Position numbers and translations under genes: made by a program | The notes under the pieces: generated by a model | Seen by the model: only the letters and a program-made list of their open reading frames with translations | The model's database searches: none | What the model was told of the DNA's origin: nothing | In this document: positions 14,560-30,600 of the stretch, piece after piece | Layout of the letters: each line of letters starts with the position of its first letter | Position numbering within the stretch: the stretch's first letter is position 1 | Assembly (NCBI GenBank): GCA_964247055.1 | Contig: OZ176060.1 | Location: 62,001 to 126,000 of the forward strand | Direction of reading: 5' to 3' | Length of the DNA stretch: 64,000 nt | DNA from: Paragordius varius | Lineage: Eukaryota; Nematomorpha

Positions 14560-17500
14560 ATTATTTTTATTATAGAATCCATCATAAATGTATTTTTGGA
14601 TTCAACAATCTACCGTAAATAATGCAATGTTTAACACAATGAATAAATTCGTTTTAATTTGGTTAATGATTCTTATATGATTGTTGAGTCTCTATGCAGG
14701 ATTTTGAATATAATTTTACCAATAAAAACATTGGTCTTTTTTTGAGCTTAAACACGTATTCATCCTAAATTGATACTTGCTCGTCGCATCATAGATTATT
14801 TGTATTATAGAATCCATTATAAATGTATTTTTGGATTCAACAATCTACCATAAATAATGATTTTTATTGAATTGTTGAGTCTATATGCAGGATTTTGAAT
14901 ATAATTTTACAACTAAAAACATTGGTCTTTAATTTGAGCTTAAACACGTATTCATCGTAAATTCATACTTGCTCGTTGCATTATTGATTATTTTTATTAT
15001 AGAATCCATTTAAATGTATTTTTGGATTCAACAATCTACCGTAAATAATGCAATGTTTAACACAATGAATAAATACGTTTTAATTTGGTTAATGATTCTT
15101 ATTTGATTGTTATGTCTTTATGCAGGATTTTGAATATAATTTTACAAGTAAAAACATTGGACTTTTATTTGAGCTTAAACACGTATTCATCCTAAATTGA
15201 TACTTGCTCGTTGCATTATTGATTATTTTTATTATAGAATCCATTTAAATGTATTTTTGGATTCAACAATCTACCGTAAATAATGCAATGTTTAACACAA
15301 TGAATAAATACGTTTTAATTTGGTTAATGATTCTTATTTGATTGTTGAGTCTCTATGCAGGATTTTGAATATAATTTTACAAATAAAAACATTGGTCTTT
15401 TTTTGAGCTTAAACACGTATTCATCTTTAAATGATACTTGCTCGTCGCATTATTGATTATTTTTATTATAGAATCCATTTAAATGTATTTTTGGATTCAA
15501 CAATCTACCGTAAATAATGCAATGTTTAACACAATGAATAAATACGTTTTAATTTGGTTAATGATTCATATTTGATTGTTGAGTCTCTATGCAGGATTTT
15601 GAATATAATTTTACAAATAAAAACATTGGTCTTTTTTTGAGCTTAAACACGTATTCATCTTTAAATGATACTTGCTCGTTGCATTATTGATTATTTTTAT
15701 TATAGAATCCATTTAAATGTATTTTTGGATTCAACAATCTACCGTAAATAATGCAATGTTTAACACAATGAATAAATACGTTTTAATTTGGTTAATGATT
15801 CTTATTTGATTGTTGAGTCTCTATGCAGGATTTTGAATATAATTTTACAAATAAAAACATTGGTCTTTTTTTGAGCTTAAACACGTATTCATCTTTAAAT
15901 GATACTTGCTCGTCGCATTATTGATTATTTTTATTATAGAATCCATTTAAATGTATTTTTGGATTCAACAATCTACCGTAAATAATGCAATGTTTAACAC
16001 AATGAATAAATACGTTTTAATTTGGTTAATGATTCTTATTTGATTGTTATGTCTTTATGCAGGATTTTGAATATAATTTTACAAGTAAAAACATTGGACT
16101 TTTATTTGAGCTTAAACACGTATTCATCCTAAATTGATACTTGCTCGTTGCATTATTGATTATTTTTATTATAGAATCCATTTAAATGTATTTTTGGATT
16201 CAACAATCTACCGTAAATAATGCATGTTTAACACAATGAATAAATACGTTTTAATTTGGTTAATGATTCTTATTTGATTGTTGAGTCTTTATGCAGGATT
16301 TTGAATATAATTTTACAAGTAAAAACATTGGACTTTTATTTGAGCTTTAACACGTATTCATCCTAAATTGATACTTGATCATCGCATTATTGATTATTTG
16401 TATTATAGAATCCATCTTAAATGTATTTTTGGATTCAACAATCTACCGTAAATAATGCAATGTTTAACACAATGAATAAATACGTTTTAATTTGGTTAAT
16501 GATTCATATTTGATTGTTGAGTCTCTATGCAGGATTTTTAATATAATTTTACAAGTAAAAACATTGGACTTTTATTTGAGCTTTAACACGTATTCATCCT
16601 AAATTGATACTTGCTCGTTGCATTATTGATTATTTTTATTATAGAATCCATCTTAAATGTATTTTTGGATTCAACAATCTACCGTAAATAATGCAATGTT
16701 TAACACAATGAATAAATACGTTTTAATTTGGTTAATGATTCATATTTGATTGTTGAGTCTCTATGCAGGATTTTGAATATAATTTTACAACTAAAAACAT
16801 TGGTCTTTTATTTGAGCTTCAATACGTATTCATCCTAAATTGATACTTGCTCGTCGCATTATTGATTATTTGGTTATATTTTGGATTCAACAATCTACCG
16901 TAAATAATGCAATGTTTAACACAATGAATTTTATTAAATACGTTCTAATTTGGTTAATGATTCTTATTTGATTTTTGGGTCTATATGCAGGATTTTGAAT
17001 ATAATTTTACAACTAAAAACATTGGTCTTTTATTTGAGCTTCAATACGTATTCATCCTAAATTGATACTTGCTCGTCGCATTATTGATTATTTGGTTATA
17101 TTTTGGATTCAACAATCTACCGTAAATAATGCAATGTTTAACACAATGAATTTTATTAAATACGTTCTAATTTGGTTAATGATTCTTATTTGATTTTTGG
17201 GTCTATATGCAGGATTTTGAATATAATTTTACAACTAAAAACATTGGTCTTTTATTTGAGCTTCAATACGTATTCATCTTAAATTGATACTTGCTCGTCG
17301 CATCATAGATTATTTGTATTATAGAATCCATTATAAATGTATTTTTGGATTCAACAATCTACCATAAATAATGATTTTTATTGAATTGTTGAGTCTATAT
17401 GCAGGATTTTGAATATAATTTTACAACTAAAAACATTGGTCTTTTATTTGAGCTTAAACACGTATTCATCGTAAATTTATACTTGCTCGTTGCATTATTG

Positions 17501-18600
17501 ATTATTTTTATTATAGAATCCATTTAAATGTATTTTTGGATTCAACAATCTACCGTAAATAATGCAATGTTTAACACAATGAATAAATACGTTTTAATTT
17601 GGTTAATGATTCTTATTTGATTGTTATGTCTTTATGCAGGATTTTGAATATAATTTTACAACTAAAAACATTGGTCTTTTATTTGAGCTTCAATACGTAT
17701 TCATCCTAAATTGATACTTGCTCGTCGCATTATTGATTATTTGTTTAAAGAATCGATGTTAAATGTATTTTTGGATTCAACAATTAACCGTAAATAATGC
17801 AATGAATAACACAGTGAATATAATAAAATACGTTTTAGATTGGTAAATGATTCTTATTTGATTGTTGAGTCTATGTGCAGGATTTTCAATATAATTTTAC
17901 AAATAAAAACATTGGTCTTTTATTTGAGCTTAAACAGGTATTCATCCTAAATTGATACTTGCTCGTCGCATTATTGATTATTTGATTATAGAATCCATAT
18001 TAAATGTATTTTTGGATTCAACAATCTACCGTAAATAATGCAATTTTTTACACAATGAATAAATACGTTTTAATTTGGTTAATGATTCTAATTTGATTGT
18101 TGAGTCTATATGCAGGATTTTGAATATAATTGTACAAGTAAAAACATTGGTCTTTTATTTGAGCTTAAACACGTATGCATCCTAAATTGATACTTGCTTG
18201 TCGCATTATTGATTATTTGATTATAGAATTCATATTAAATGTATTTTTGGATTCAACAATCTACCGTAAATAATGCAATTTTTTACACAATGAATAAATA
18301 CGTTTTAATTTGGTTAATGATTCTAATTTGATTGTTGAGTCTCTATGCAGGATTTTGAATATAATTGTACAAGTAAAAACATTGGTCTTTTATTTGAGCT
18401 TCAATACGTATTCATCCTAAATTGATACTTGCTCGTCGCATTATTGATTATTTGATTATAGAATCCATATTAAATGTATTTTTGGATTCAACAATCTACC
18501 GTAAATAATGCAATTTTTTACACAATGAATAAATACGTTTTAATTTGGTTATTGATTCTAATTTGATTGTTGAGTCTGTATGCAGGATTTTGAATATAAT
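14560..18600 (+). repeat. Satellite domain B, about 234 bp monomers
   Basis: From about 14,560 the A-type spacer is replaced by TTTTTATTATAGAATCC followed by AAATGTATTTTTGGATTC, and the motif before ACGTTTTAATTTGG shortens to GAATAAAT. The period measured at 15,262-15,496 is 234 bp. Two or three A-type units sit inside this domain at about 16,780-17,290. A shortened unit with CATAAATAATGATTTTTATT occurs near 14,850 and 17,365, within a 2,514 bp duplication. Domain B is a junction zone between types A and C. Confidence 0.92.
16780..17290 (+). repeat. A-type satellite monomers embedded in domain B
   Basis: Consecutive units here carry the A-type spacer TTGGTTATATTTTGG and the A-type GCTTCAATACGTATTC. 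B-type units with the TATTATAGAATCC spacer and GCTTAAACACGTATTC lie on both sides. The two full units are near-identical and share GAATTTTATTAAATACG. They were probably placed there by gene conversion or unequal exchange with domain A more than 2 kb away. Confidence 0.85.
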
Positions 18601-21600
18601 TTTGCAACTAAAAACATTGGTCTTTTATTTAAGCTTCAATACGTATTCATCCTAAATTGATATTTGATCGTCGCATTGATTATTTGTATATAGAATCCAT
18701 GTTTAATGTATTTTTGGATTCAACAATTAACCTTAAATAATGCAATGTTTAAAAAAATGAATTTAATAAAATACGTTGTTTTAATTTAGTTAATGATTCT
18801 TATTTGATTGTTGAATCTATCAGAATTTTGAATATATTTTTACAACTAAAAACATGGGTCTTTTATTTGAGCTTCAATACGTATTCATCCAAAATTGATA
18901 TTTGATCGTCGCATTATTGATTATTTGTATTATAGAATCCATGTTTAATGTATTTTTGGATTCAACAATTAACCTTAAATAATGCAATGTTTAAAAAAAT
19001 GAATTTAATAAAATACGTTTTAATTTAGTTAATGATTCTTATTTGATTGTTGAATCTATCAGAATTTTGAATATATTTTTACAACTAAAAACATGGGTAT
19101 TTTATTTGAGCTTCAATACGTATTCATCCTAAATTGATATTTGATCGTCGCATTATTGATTATTTGTATTATAGAATCCATGTTTAATGTATTTTTGGAT
19201 TCAACAATTAACCTTAAATAATGCAATGTTTAAAAAAATGAATTTAATAAAATACGTTTTAATTTAGTTAATGATTCTTATTTGATTGTTGAATCTATCA
19301 GAATTTTGAATATATTTTTACAACTAAAAACATGGGTATTTTATTTGAGCTTCAATACGTATTCATCCTAAATTGATATTTGATCGTCGCATTATTGATT
19401 ATTTGTATTATAGAATCCATGTTTAATGTATTTTTGGATTCAACAATTAACCTTAAATAATGCAATGTTTAAAAAAATGAATTTAATAAAATACGTTTTA
19501 ATTTAGTTAATGATTCTTATTTGATTGTTGAATCTATATGCAGGATTTTGAATATATTTTTACAACTAAAAACATGGGTCTTTTATTTGAGCTTCAATAC
19601 GTATTCATCCTAAATTGATATTAGATCGTCGCATTGATTATTTGTATTATAGAATCCATGTTTAATGTATTATTGGATTCAACAATTAACCTTAAATAAT
19701 GCAATGTTTAAAAAAATGAATTTAATAAAATACGTTTTAATTTAGTTAATGATTCTTATTTGATTGTTGAATCTATCAGAATTTTGAATATATTTTTACA
19801 ACTGAAAACATGGGTCTTTTATTTGAGCTTCAATACGTATTCATCCTAAATTGATATTTGATCGTCGCATTATTGATTATTTGTATTATAGAATCCATGT
19901 TTAATGTATTTTTGGATTCAACAATGAACCTTAAATAATGCAATGTTTAACACAATGAATTTAATAAAATACGTTTTAATTTAGTTAATGATTCTTATTT
20001 GATTGTTGAATCTATATGCAGGATTTTGAATATAGTTTTACAACTAAAAACATGGGTCTTTTATTTTAGCTTCAATACGTATTCATCCTAAATTGATATT
20101 TGATCGTCGCATTATTTATTATTTGTATTATAGAATCCATGTTAAATGTATTTTTGGATTGAACAACTAACCATTAATTATTCAACGTTTAATATAACAC
20201 AATGAATTCAATAATACGTTTAATTTGGTTAATGATTCTTATTTGATTGTTGAGTCTATATGCAGGATTTTGAATATATTTTTACAACTAAAAACATTGG
20301 TCTTTTATTTGAGCTTCAATACGTATTCATCCTAAATTGATATTTGATCGTCGCATTATTGATTATTAGTATTATAGAATCCATGTTAAATGTATTTTTG
20401 GATTGAACAACTAACCATTAATTATTCAACGTTTAATATTACGAAATAAATTTAATAAAATACGTTTTAATTTAGTTAATGATTCTTATTTGCTTGAATC
20501 TATATGCAGGATTTTAAATATAGTTTTACAACTGAAAACATGGGTCTTTTATTTGAGCTTCAATACGTATTCATCCTAAATTGATATTTGATCGTCGCAT
20601 TATTGATTATTTGTATTATAGAATCCATGTTTAATGTATTTTTGGATTCAACAATGAACCTTAAATAATGCAATGTTTAACACAATGAATTTAATAAAAT
20701 ACGTTTTAATTTAGTTAATGATTCTTATTTGATTGTTGAATCTATATGCAGGATTTTGAATATATTTTTACAACTAAAAACATTGGTCTTTTATTTGAGC
20801 TTCAATAAGTATTCATCCTAAATTAATATTGTCGCATTATTGATTATTTGTATTATAGAATACATGTTAAATGTATTTTTGATTGAACAACTAACCATAA
20901 ATTATTCAACGTTTAATATAACACAATGAATTCAATAATACGTTTAATTTGGTTAATGCTTATTTGATTGTTGAGTCTATATGCAGGATTTTGAATATAG
21001 TTTTACAACTAAAAACATGAGTCTTTTATTTGAGCTTCAATACGTATTCATCCTAAATTGATATTTTCTCGTCGCATTATTGATTATTTTTATTATAGAA
21101 TCCATGTTAAATGTATTTTTGGATTGAACAACTAACCATTAATTATTCAACGTTTAATATTACAAAATAAATTTAATAAAATACGTTTTAATTTAGTTAA
21201 TGATTCTTATTTGCTTGAATCTATATGCAGAATTTTAAATATAGTTTTACAACTAAAAACATTGGTCTTTTATTTGAGCTTCAATAAGTATTCATCCTAA
21301 ATTGATATTTGATCGTCGCATTATTGATTATTTGTATTATAGAATCCATGTTAAATGTATTTTTGGATTGAACAACTAACCATAAATTATTCAACGTTTA
21401 ATATGACACAATGATTTCAATAATACGTTTAATTTGGTTAATGATTCTTATTTGATTGTTGAGTCTATATCCAGGATGTTAATTAGAGTTTTACAACTAA
21501 AAACATGGGTCTTTTATTTGAGCTTCAATACGTATTCATCCTAAATTGATATTTGATCGTCGCATTATTGATTATTTGTATTATAGAATCCATGTTTAAT

Positions 21601-24600
21601 GTATTTTTGGATTCAACAATGAACCTTAAATAATGCAATGTTTAACACAATGAATTTAATAAAATACGTTTTAATTTAGTTAATGATTCTTATTTGATTG
21701 TTGAATCTATATGCAGGATTTTGAATATATTTTTACAACTAAAAACATTGGTCTTTTATTTGAGCTTCAATAAGTATTCATCCTAAATTAATATTGTCGC
21801 ATTATTGATTATTTGTATTATAGAATACATGTTAAATGTATTTTTGATTGAACAACTAACCATAAATTATTCAACGTTTAATATAACACAATGAATTCAA
21901 TAATACGTTTAATTTGGTTAATGCTTATTTGATTGTTGAATCTATATGCAGGATTTTGAATATATTTTTACAACTAAAAACATGGGTCTTTTATTTGAGC
22001 TTCAATACGTATTCATCCTAAATTGATATTTTCTCGTCGCATTATTGATTATTTTTATTATAGAATCCATATTAAATGTATTTTTGGATTCAACAATCTA
22101 CCGTAAATAATGCAATGTTCAACACAGTGAATAAATACGTTTTAATTTGGTTAATGATTCTTATTTGATTGTTGAGTCTATATGGAGGATCTTGAATATA
22201 GTTTTACAACTAAAAACATTGGTCTTTTATTTAAGCTTCAATACGTATTCATCCTAAATTGATATTTGATCGTCGCATTGATTATTTGTATATAGAATCC
22301 ATGTTTAATGTATTTTTGGATTCAACAATTAACCTTAAATAATGCAATGTTTAAAAAAATGAATTTAATAAAATACGTTGTTTTAATTTAGTTAATGATT
22401 CTTATTTGATTGTTGAATCTATCAGAATTTTGAATATATTTTTACAACTAAAAACATGGGTCTTTTATTTGAGCTTCAATACGTATTCATCCAAAATTGA
22501 TATTTGATCGTCGCATTATTGATTATTTGTATTATAGAATCCATGTTTAATGTATTTTTGGATTCAACAATGAACCTTAAATAATGCAATGTTTAACACA
22601 ATGAATTTAATAAAATACGTTTTAATTTAGTTAATGATTCTTATTTGATTGTTGAATCTATATGCAGGATTTTGAATATATTTTTACAACTAAAAACATG
22701 GGTCTTTTATTTGAGCTTCAATACGTATTCATCCTAAATTGATATTTGATCGTCGCATTGATTATTTGTATTATAGAATCCATGTTTAATGTATTTTAGG
22801 ATTCAACAATTAACCTTAAATAATGCAATGTTTAAAAAAATGAATTTAATAAAATACGTTTTAATTTAGTTAATGATTCTTATTTGATTGTTGAATCTAT
22901 CAGAATTTTGAATATATTTTTACAACTAAAAACATGGGTATTTTATTTGAGCTTCAATAAGTATTCATCCTAAATTGATATTTGATCGTCGCATTATTGA
23001 TTATTTGTATTATAGAATCCATGTTAAATGTATTTTTGGATTGAACAACTAACCATTATTATTCAACGTGTAATATTACAAAATAAATTTAATAAAATAC
23101 GTTTTAATTTAGTTAATGATTCTTATTTGCTTGAATCTATATGCAGAATTTTAAATATAGTTTTACAACTAAAAACATTGGTCTTTTATTTGAGCTTCAA
23201 TAAGTATTCATCCTAAATTGATATTTGATCGTCGCATTATTGATTATTTGTATTATAGAATCCATGTTAAATGTATTTTTGGATTGAACAACTAACCATA
23301 AATTATTCAACGTTTAATATGACACAATGATTTCAATAATACGTTTAATTTGGTTAATGATTCTTATTTGATTGTTGAGTCTATATCCAGGATGTTAATT
23401 AGAGTTTTACAACTAAAAACATGGGTCTTTTATTTGAGCTTCAATACGTATTCATCCTAAATTGATATTTGATCGTCGCATTATTGATTATTTGTATTAT
23501 AGAATCCATGTTTAATGTATTTTTGGATTCAACAATTAACCTTAAATAATGCAATGTTTAATACAATGAATTTAATAAAATACGTTTTAATTTATTTAAT
23601 GATTCTTATTTGATTGTTGAATCTATATGCAGGATTTTGAATATATTTTGAGCTTCAATACGTATTCATCCTAAATTGATATTTGATCGTCGGATTATTG
23701 ATAATTTGTATTATAGAATCCATGTTTAATGTATTTTTGGATTCAACAATTAACCTTAAATAATGCAATGTTTAATACAATGAATTTAATAAAATACGTT
23801 TTAATTTAGTTAATGATTCTTATTTGATTGTTGAATCTATATGCACGATTTTGAATATATTTTTGTAACTAAAAACATTGGTCTTTCATTTGAGCTTCAA
23901 TACGTATTCATCCTAAATTGATATTTGATCGTCGGATTATTGATAATTTGTATTATAGAATCCATGTTTAATGTATTTTTGGATTCAACAATGAACCTTA
24001 AATAATGCAATGTTTAACACAATGAATTTAATAAAATACGTTTTAATTTAGTTAATGATTCTTATTTGATTGTTGAATCTATATGCAGGATTTTGAATAT
24101 ATTTTTACAACTAAAAACATTGGTCTTTTATTTGAGCTTCAATAAGTATTCATCCTAAATTAATATTGTCGCATTATTGATTATTTGTATTATAGAATAC
24201 ATGTTAAATGTATTTTTGATTGAACAACTAACCATAAATTATTCAACGTTTAATATAACACAATGAATTCAATAATACGTTTAATTTGGTTAATGCTTAT
24301 TTGATTGTTGAGTCTATATGCAGGATTTTGAATATAGTTTTACAACTAAAAACATGAGTCTTTTATTTGAGCTTCAATACGTATTCATCCTAAATTGATA
24401 TTTGATCGTCGCATTGATTATTTGTATATAGAATCCATGTTTAATGTATTTTTGGATTCAACAATTAACCTTAAATGAATGCAATGTTTAAAAAAATGAA
24501 TTTAATAAAATACGTTGTTTTAATTTAGTTAATGATTCTTATTTGATTGTTGAATCTATCAGAATTTTGAATATATTTTTACAACTAAAAACATGGGTCT

Positions 24601-27600
24601 TTTATTTGAGCTTCAATACGTATTCATCCAAAATTGATATTTGATCGTCGCATTATTGATTATTTGTATTATAGAATCCATGTTTAATGTATTTTTGGAT
24701 TCAACAATGAACCTTAAATAATGCAATGTTTAACACAATGAATTTAATAAAATACGTTTTAATTTAGTTAATGATTCTTATTTGATTGTTGAATCTATAT
24801 GCAGGATTTTGAATATATTTTTACAACTAAAAACATGGGTCTTTTATTTGAGCTTCAATACGTATTCATCCTAAATTGATATTTGATCGTCGCATTTTTG
24901 ATTATTTGTATTATAGAATCCATGTTTAATGTATTTTTGGATTCAACAATGAACCTTAAATAATGCAATGTTTAACACAATGAATTTAATAAAATACGTT
25001 TTAATTTAGTTAATGATTCTTATTTGATTGTTGAATCTATATGCAGGATTTTGAATATATTTTTACAACTAAAAACATGATTTGAGCTTCAATACGTATT
25101 CATCCTAAATTGATATTTGATCGTCGCATTGATTATTTGTATTATAGAATCCATGTTTAATGTATTTTTGGATTCAACAATTAACCTTAAATAATGCAAT
25201 GTTTAAAAAAATGAATTTAATAAAATACGTTTTAATTTAGTTAATGATTCTTATTTGATTGTTGAATCTATCAGAATTTTGAATATATTTTTACAACTGA
25301 AAACATGGGTCTTTTATTTGAGCTTCAATAGTATTCATCCTAAATTGATATTTGATCGTCGCATTATTGATTATTTGTATTATAGAATCCATGTTTAATG
25401 TATTTTTGGATTCAACAATGAACCTTAAATAATGCAATGTTTAACACAATGAATTTAATAAAATACGTTTTAATTTAGTTAATGATTCTTATTTGATTGT
25501 TGAATCTATATGCAGGATTTTGAATATAGTTTTACAACTAAAAACATGGGTCTTTTATTTTAGCTTCAATACGTATTCATCCTAAATTGATATTTGATCG
25601 TCGCATTATTTATTATTTGTATTATAGAATCCATGTTAAATGTATTTTTGGATTGAACAACTAACCATTAATTATTCAACGTTTAATATAACACAATGAA
25701 TTCAAAAATACGTTTAATTTATTTAATGATTCTTATTTGATTCTTGAATCTATATGCAGGATTTTGAATATATTTTTGCAACTAAAAACATTGGTCTTTC
25801 ATTTGAGCTTCAATAAGTATTCATCCTAAATTGATATTTGATCGTCGCATTATTGATAATTTGTATTATAGAATCCATGTTTAATGTATTTTTGGATTCA
25901 ACAATGAACCTTAAATAATGCAATGTTTAACACAATGAATTTAATAAAATACGTTTTAATTTAGTTAATGATTCTTATTTGATTGTTGAATCTATATGCA
26001 GGATTTTGAATATATTTTTACAACTAAAAACATTGGTCTTTTATTTGAGCTTCAATAAGTATTCATCCTAAATTGATATTTGATCGTCGCATTATTGATT
26101 ATTTGTATTATAGAATCCATGTTAAATGTATTTTTGGATTGAACAACTAACCATTATTATTCAACGTGTAATATTACAAAATAAATTTAATAAAATACGT
26201 TTTAATTTAGTTAATGATTCTTATTTGCTTGAATCTATATGCAGAATTTTAAATATAGTTTTACAACTAAAAACATTGGTCTTTTATTTGAGCTTCAATA
26301 AGTATTCATCCTAAATTGATATTTGATCGTCGCATTATTGATTATTTGTATTATAGAATCCATGTTAAATGTATTTTTGGATTGAACAACTAACCATAAA
26401 TTATTCAACGTTTAATATGACACAATGATTTCAATAATACGTTTAATTTGGTTAATGATTCTTATTTGATTGTTGAGTCTATATCCAGGATGTTAATTAG
26501 AGTTTTACAACTAAAAACATGGGTCTTTTATTTGAGCTTCAATACGTATTCATCCTAAATTGATATTTGATCGTCGCATTATTGATTATTTGTATTATAG
26601 AATCCATGTTTAATGTATTTTTGGATTCAACAATTAACCTTAAATAATGCAATGTTTAATACAATGAATTTAATAAAATACGTTTTAATTTATTTAATGA
26701 TTCTTATTTGATTGTTGAATCTATATGCAGGATTTTGAATATATTTTGAGCTTCAATACGTATTCATCCTAAATTGATATTTGATCGTCGGATTATTGAT
26801 AATTTGTATTATAGAATCCATGTTTAATGTATTTTTGGATTCAACAATTAACCTTAAATAATGCAATGTTTAATACAATGAATTTAATAAAATACGTTTT
26901 AATTTAGTTAATGATTCTTATTTGATTGTTGAATCTATATGCACGATTTTGAATATATTTTTGTAACTAAAAACATTGGTCTTTCATTTGAGCTTCAATA
27001 CGTATTCATCCTAAATTGATATTTGATCGTCGGATTATTGATAATTTGTATTATAGAATCCATGTTTAATGTATTTTTGGATTCAACAATGAACCTTAAA
27101 TAATGCAATGTTTAACACAATGAATTTAATAAAATACGTTTTAATTTAGTTAATGATTCTTATTTGATTGTTGAATCTATATGCAGGATTTTGAATATAT
27201 TTTTACAACTAAAAACATTGGTCTTTTATTTGAGCTTCAATAAGTATTCATCCTAAATTAATATTGTCGCATTATTGATTATTTGTATTATAGAATACAT
27301 GTTAAATGTATTTTTGATTGAACAACTAACCATAAATTATTCAACGTTTAATATAACACAATGAATTCAATAATACGTTTAATTTGGTTAATGCTTATTT
27401 GATTGTTGAGTCTATATGCAGGATTTTGAATATAGTTTTACAACTAAAAACATGAGTCTTTTATTTGAGCTTCAATACGTATTCATCCTAAATTGATATT
27501 TGATCGTCGCATTGATTATTTGTATATAGAATCCATGTTTAATGTATTTTTGGATTCAACAATTAACCTTAAATGAATGCAATGTTTAAAAAAATGAATT

Positions 27601-30600
27601 TAATAAAATACGTTGTTTTAATTTAGTTAATGATTCTTATTTGATTGTTGAATCTATCAGAATTTTGAATATATTTTTACAACTAAAAACATGGGTCTTT
27701 TATTTGAGCTTCAATACGTATTCATCCTAAATTGATATTTGATCGTCGCATTTTTGATTATTTGTATTATAGAATCCATGTTTAATGTATTTTTGGATTC
27801 AACAATGAACCTTAAATAATGCAATGTTTAACACAATGAATTTAATAAAATACGTTTTAATTTAGTTAATGATTCTTATTTGATTGTTGAATCTATATGC
27901 AGGATTTTGAATATATTTTTACAACTAAAAACATGGGTCTTTTATTTGAGCTTCAATACGTATTCATCCTAAATTGATATTTGATCGTCGCATTTTTGAT
28001 TATTTGTATTATAGAATCCATGTTTAATGTATTTTTGGATTCAACAATGAACCTTAAATAATGCAATGTTTAACACAATGAATTTAATAAAATACGTTTT
28101 AATTTAGTTAATGATTCTTATTTGATTGTTGAATCTATATGCAGGATTTTGAATATATTTTTACAACTAAAAACATGATTTGAGCTTCAATACGTATTCA
28201 TCCTAAATTGATATTTGATCGTCGCATTGATTATTTGTATTATAGAATCCATGTTTAATGTATTTTTGGATTCAACAATTAACCTTAAATAATGCAATGT
28301 TTAAAAAAATGAATTTAATAAAATACGTTTTAATTTAGTTAATGATTCTTATTTGATTGTTGAATCTATCAGAATTTTGAATATATTTTTACAACTGAAA
28401 ACATGGGTCTTTTATTTGAGCTTCAATACGTATTCATCCTAAATTGATATTTGATCGTCGCATTATTGATTATTTGTATTATAGAATCCATGTTTAATGT
28501 ATTTTTGGATTCAACAATGAACCTTAAATAATGCAATGTTTAACACAATGAATTTAATAAAATACGTTTTAATTTAGTTAATGATTCTTATTTGATTGTT
28601 GAATCTATATGCAGGATTTTGAATATAGTTTTACAACTAAAAACATGGGTCTTTTATTTTAGCTTCAATACGTATTCATCCTAAATTGATATTTGATCGT
28701 CGCATTATTTATTATTTGTATTATAGAATCCATGTTAAATGTATTTTTGGATTGAACAACTAACCATTAATTATTCAACGTTTAATATAACACAATGAAT
28801 TCAAAAATACGTTTAATTTATTTAATGATTCTTATTTGATTCTTGAATCTATATCCAGGATGTTAATTAGAGTTTTACAACTAAAAACATGGGTCTTTTA
28901 TTTGAGCTTCAATACGTATTCATCCTAAATTGATATTTGATCGTCGCATTATTGATTATTTGTATTATAGAATCCATGTTTAATGTATTTTTGGATTCAA
29001 CAATTAACCTTAAATAATGCAATGTTTAATACAATGAATTTAATAAAATACGTTTTAATTTATTTAATGATTCTTATTTGATTGTTGAATCTATATGCAG
29101 GATTTTGAATATATTTTTGCAACTAAAAACATTGGTCTTTCATTTGAGCTTCAATACGTATTCATCCTAAATTGATATTTGATCGTCGGATTATTGATAA
29201 TTTGTATTATAGAATCCATGTTTAATGTATTTTTGGATTCAACAATTAACCTTAAATAATGCAATGTTTAATACAATGAATTTAATAAAATACGTTTTAA
29301 TTTATTTAATGATTCTTATTTGATTGTTGAATCTATATGCAGGATTTTGAATATATTTTTGCAACTAAAAACATTGGTCTTTCATTTGAGCTTCAATACG
29401 TATTCATCCTAAATTGATATTTGATCGTCGGATTATTGATAATTTGTATTATAGAATCCATGTTTAATGTATTTTTGGATTCAACAATGAACCTTAAATA
29501 ATGCAATGTTTAACACAATGAATTTAATAAAATACGTTTTAATTTAGTTAATGATTCTTATTTGATTGTTGAATCTATATGCAGGATTTTGAATATATTT
29601 TTACAACTAAAAACATTGGTCTTTTATTTGAGCTTCAATAAGTATTCATCCTAAATTAATATTGTCGCATTATTGATTATTTGTATTATAGAATACATGT
29701 TAAATGTATTTTTGATTGAACAACTAACCATAAATTATTCAACGTTTAATATAACACAATGAATTCAATAATACGTTTAATTTGGTTAATGCTTATTTGA
29801 TTGTTGAGTCTATATGCAGGATTTTGAATATAGTTTTACAACTAAAAACATGAGTCTTTTATTTGAGCTTCAATACGTATTCATCCTAAATTGATATTTG
29901 ATCGTCGCATTATTGATTATTTGTATTATAGAATCCATGTTTAATGTATTTTTGGATTCAACAATGAACCTTAAATAATGCAATGTTTAACACAATGAAT
30001 TTAATAAAATACGTTTTAATTTAGTTAATGATTCTTATTTGATTGTTGAATCTATCAGAATTTTGAATATATTTTTACAACTAAAAACATTGGTCTTTTA
30101 TTTGAGCTTCAATAAGTATTCATCTTAAATTAATATTGTCGCATTATTGATTATTTGTATTATAGAATACATGTTAAATGTATTTTTGATTGAACAACTA
30201 ACCATAAATTATTCAACGTTTAATATAACACAATGAATTCAATAATACGTTTAATTTGGTTAATGCTTATTTGATTGTTGAATCTATATGCACGATTTTG
30301 AATATATTTTTGTAACTAAAAACATTGGTCTTTCATTTGAGCTTCAATACGTATTCATCCTAAATTGATATTTGATCGTCGGATTATTGATAATTTGTAT
30401 TATAGAATCCATGTTTAATGTATTTTTGATTGAACAACTAACCATAAATTATTCAACGTTTAATATAACACAATGAATTCAATAATACGTTTAATTTGGT
30501 TAATGCTTATTTGATTGTTGAATCTATATGCACGATTTTGAATATATTTTTGTAACTAAAAACATTGGTCTTTCATTTGAGCTTCAATACGTATTCATCC

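Larger units (their letters stand above)
1..14560 (+). repeat. Satellite domain A, 217-219 bp monomers
   Basis: Head-to-tail tandem repeat with no interruption, already running at base 1, so the array extends beyond the window. The unit runs from CAACAATCTACCGTAAATAA through GCAGGATTTTGAATATAATT and TACGTATTCATCC to TTGCTCGTCGCATTATTGAT, ending in a domain-specific TTGGTTATATTTTGG. Landmark spacing is 217 bp near 4.3-4.7 kb and 219 bp near 6.5-7.0 kb. Three sub-blocks can be told apart: up to about 6.1 kb (AAAACGTTTTAATTTGG), 6.1-12.9 kb (ATACGTTCTTTTGTTAATG), and 13.0-14.24 kb, where shortened 194 bp units are interspersed. Short open frames of 60-71 codons recur at exactly the repeat period and are not genes. 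Confidence 0.97.
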
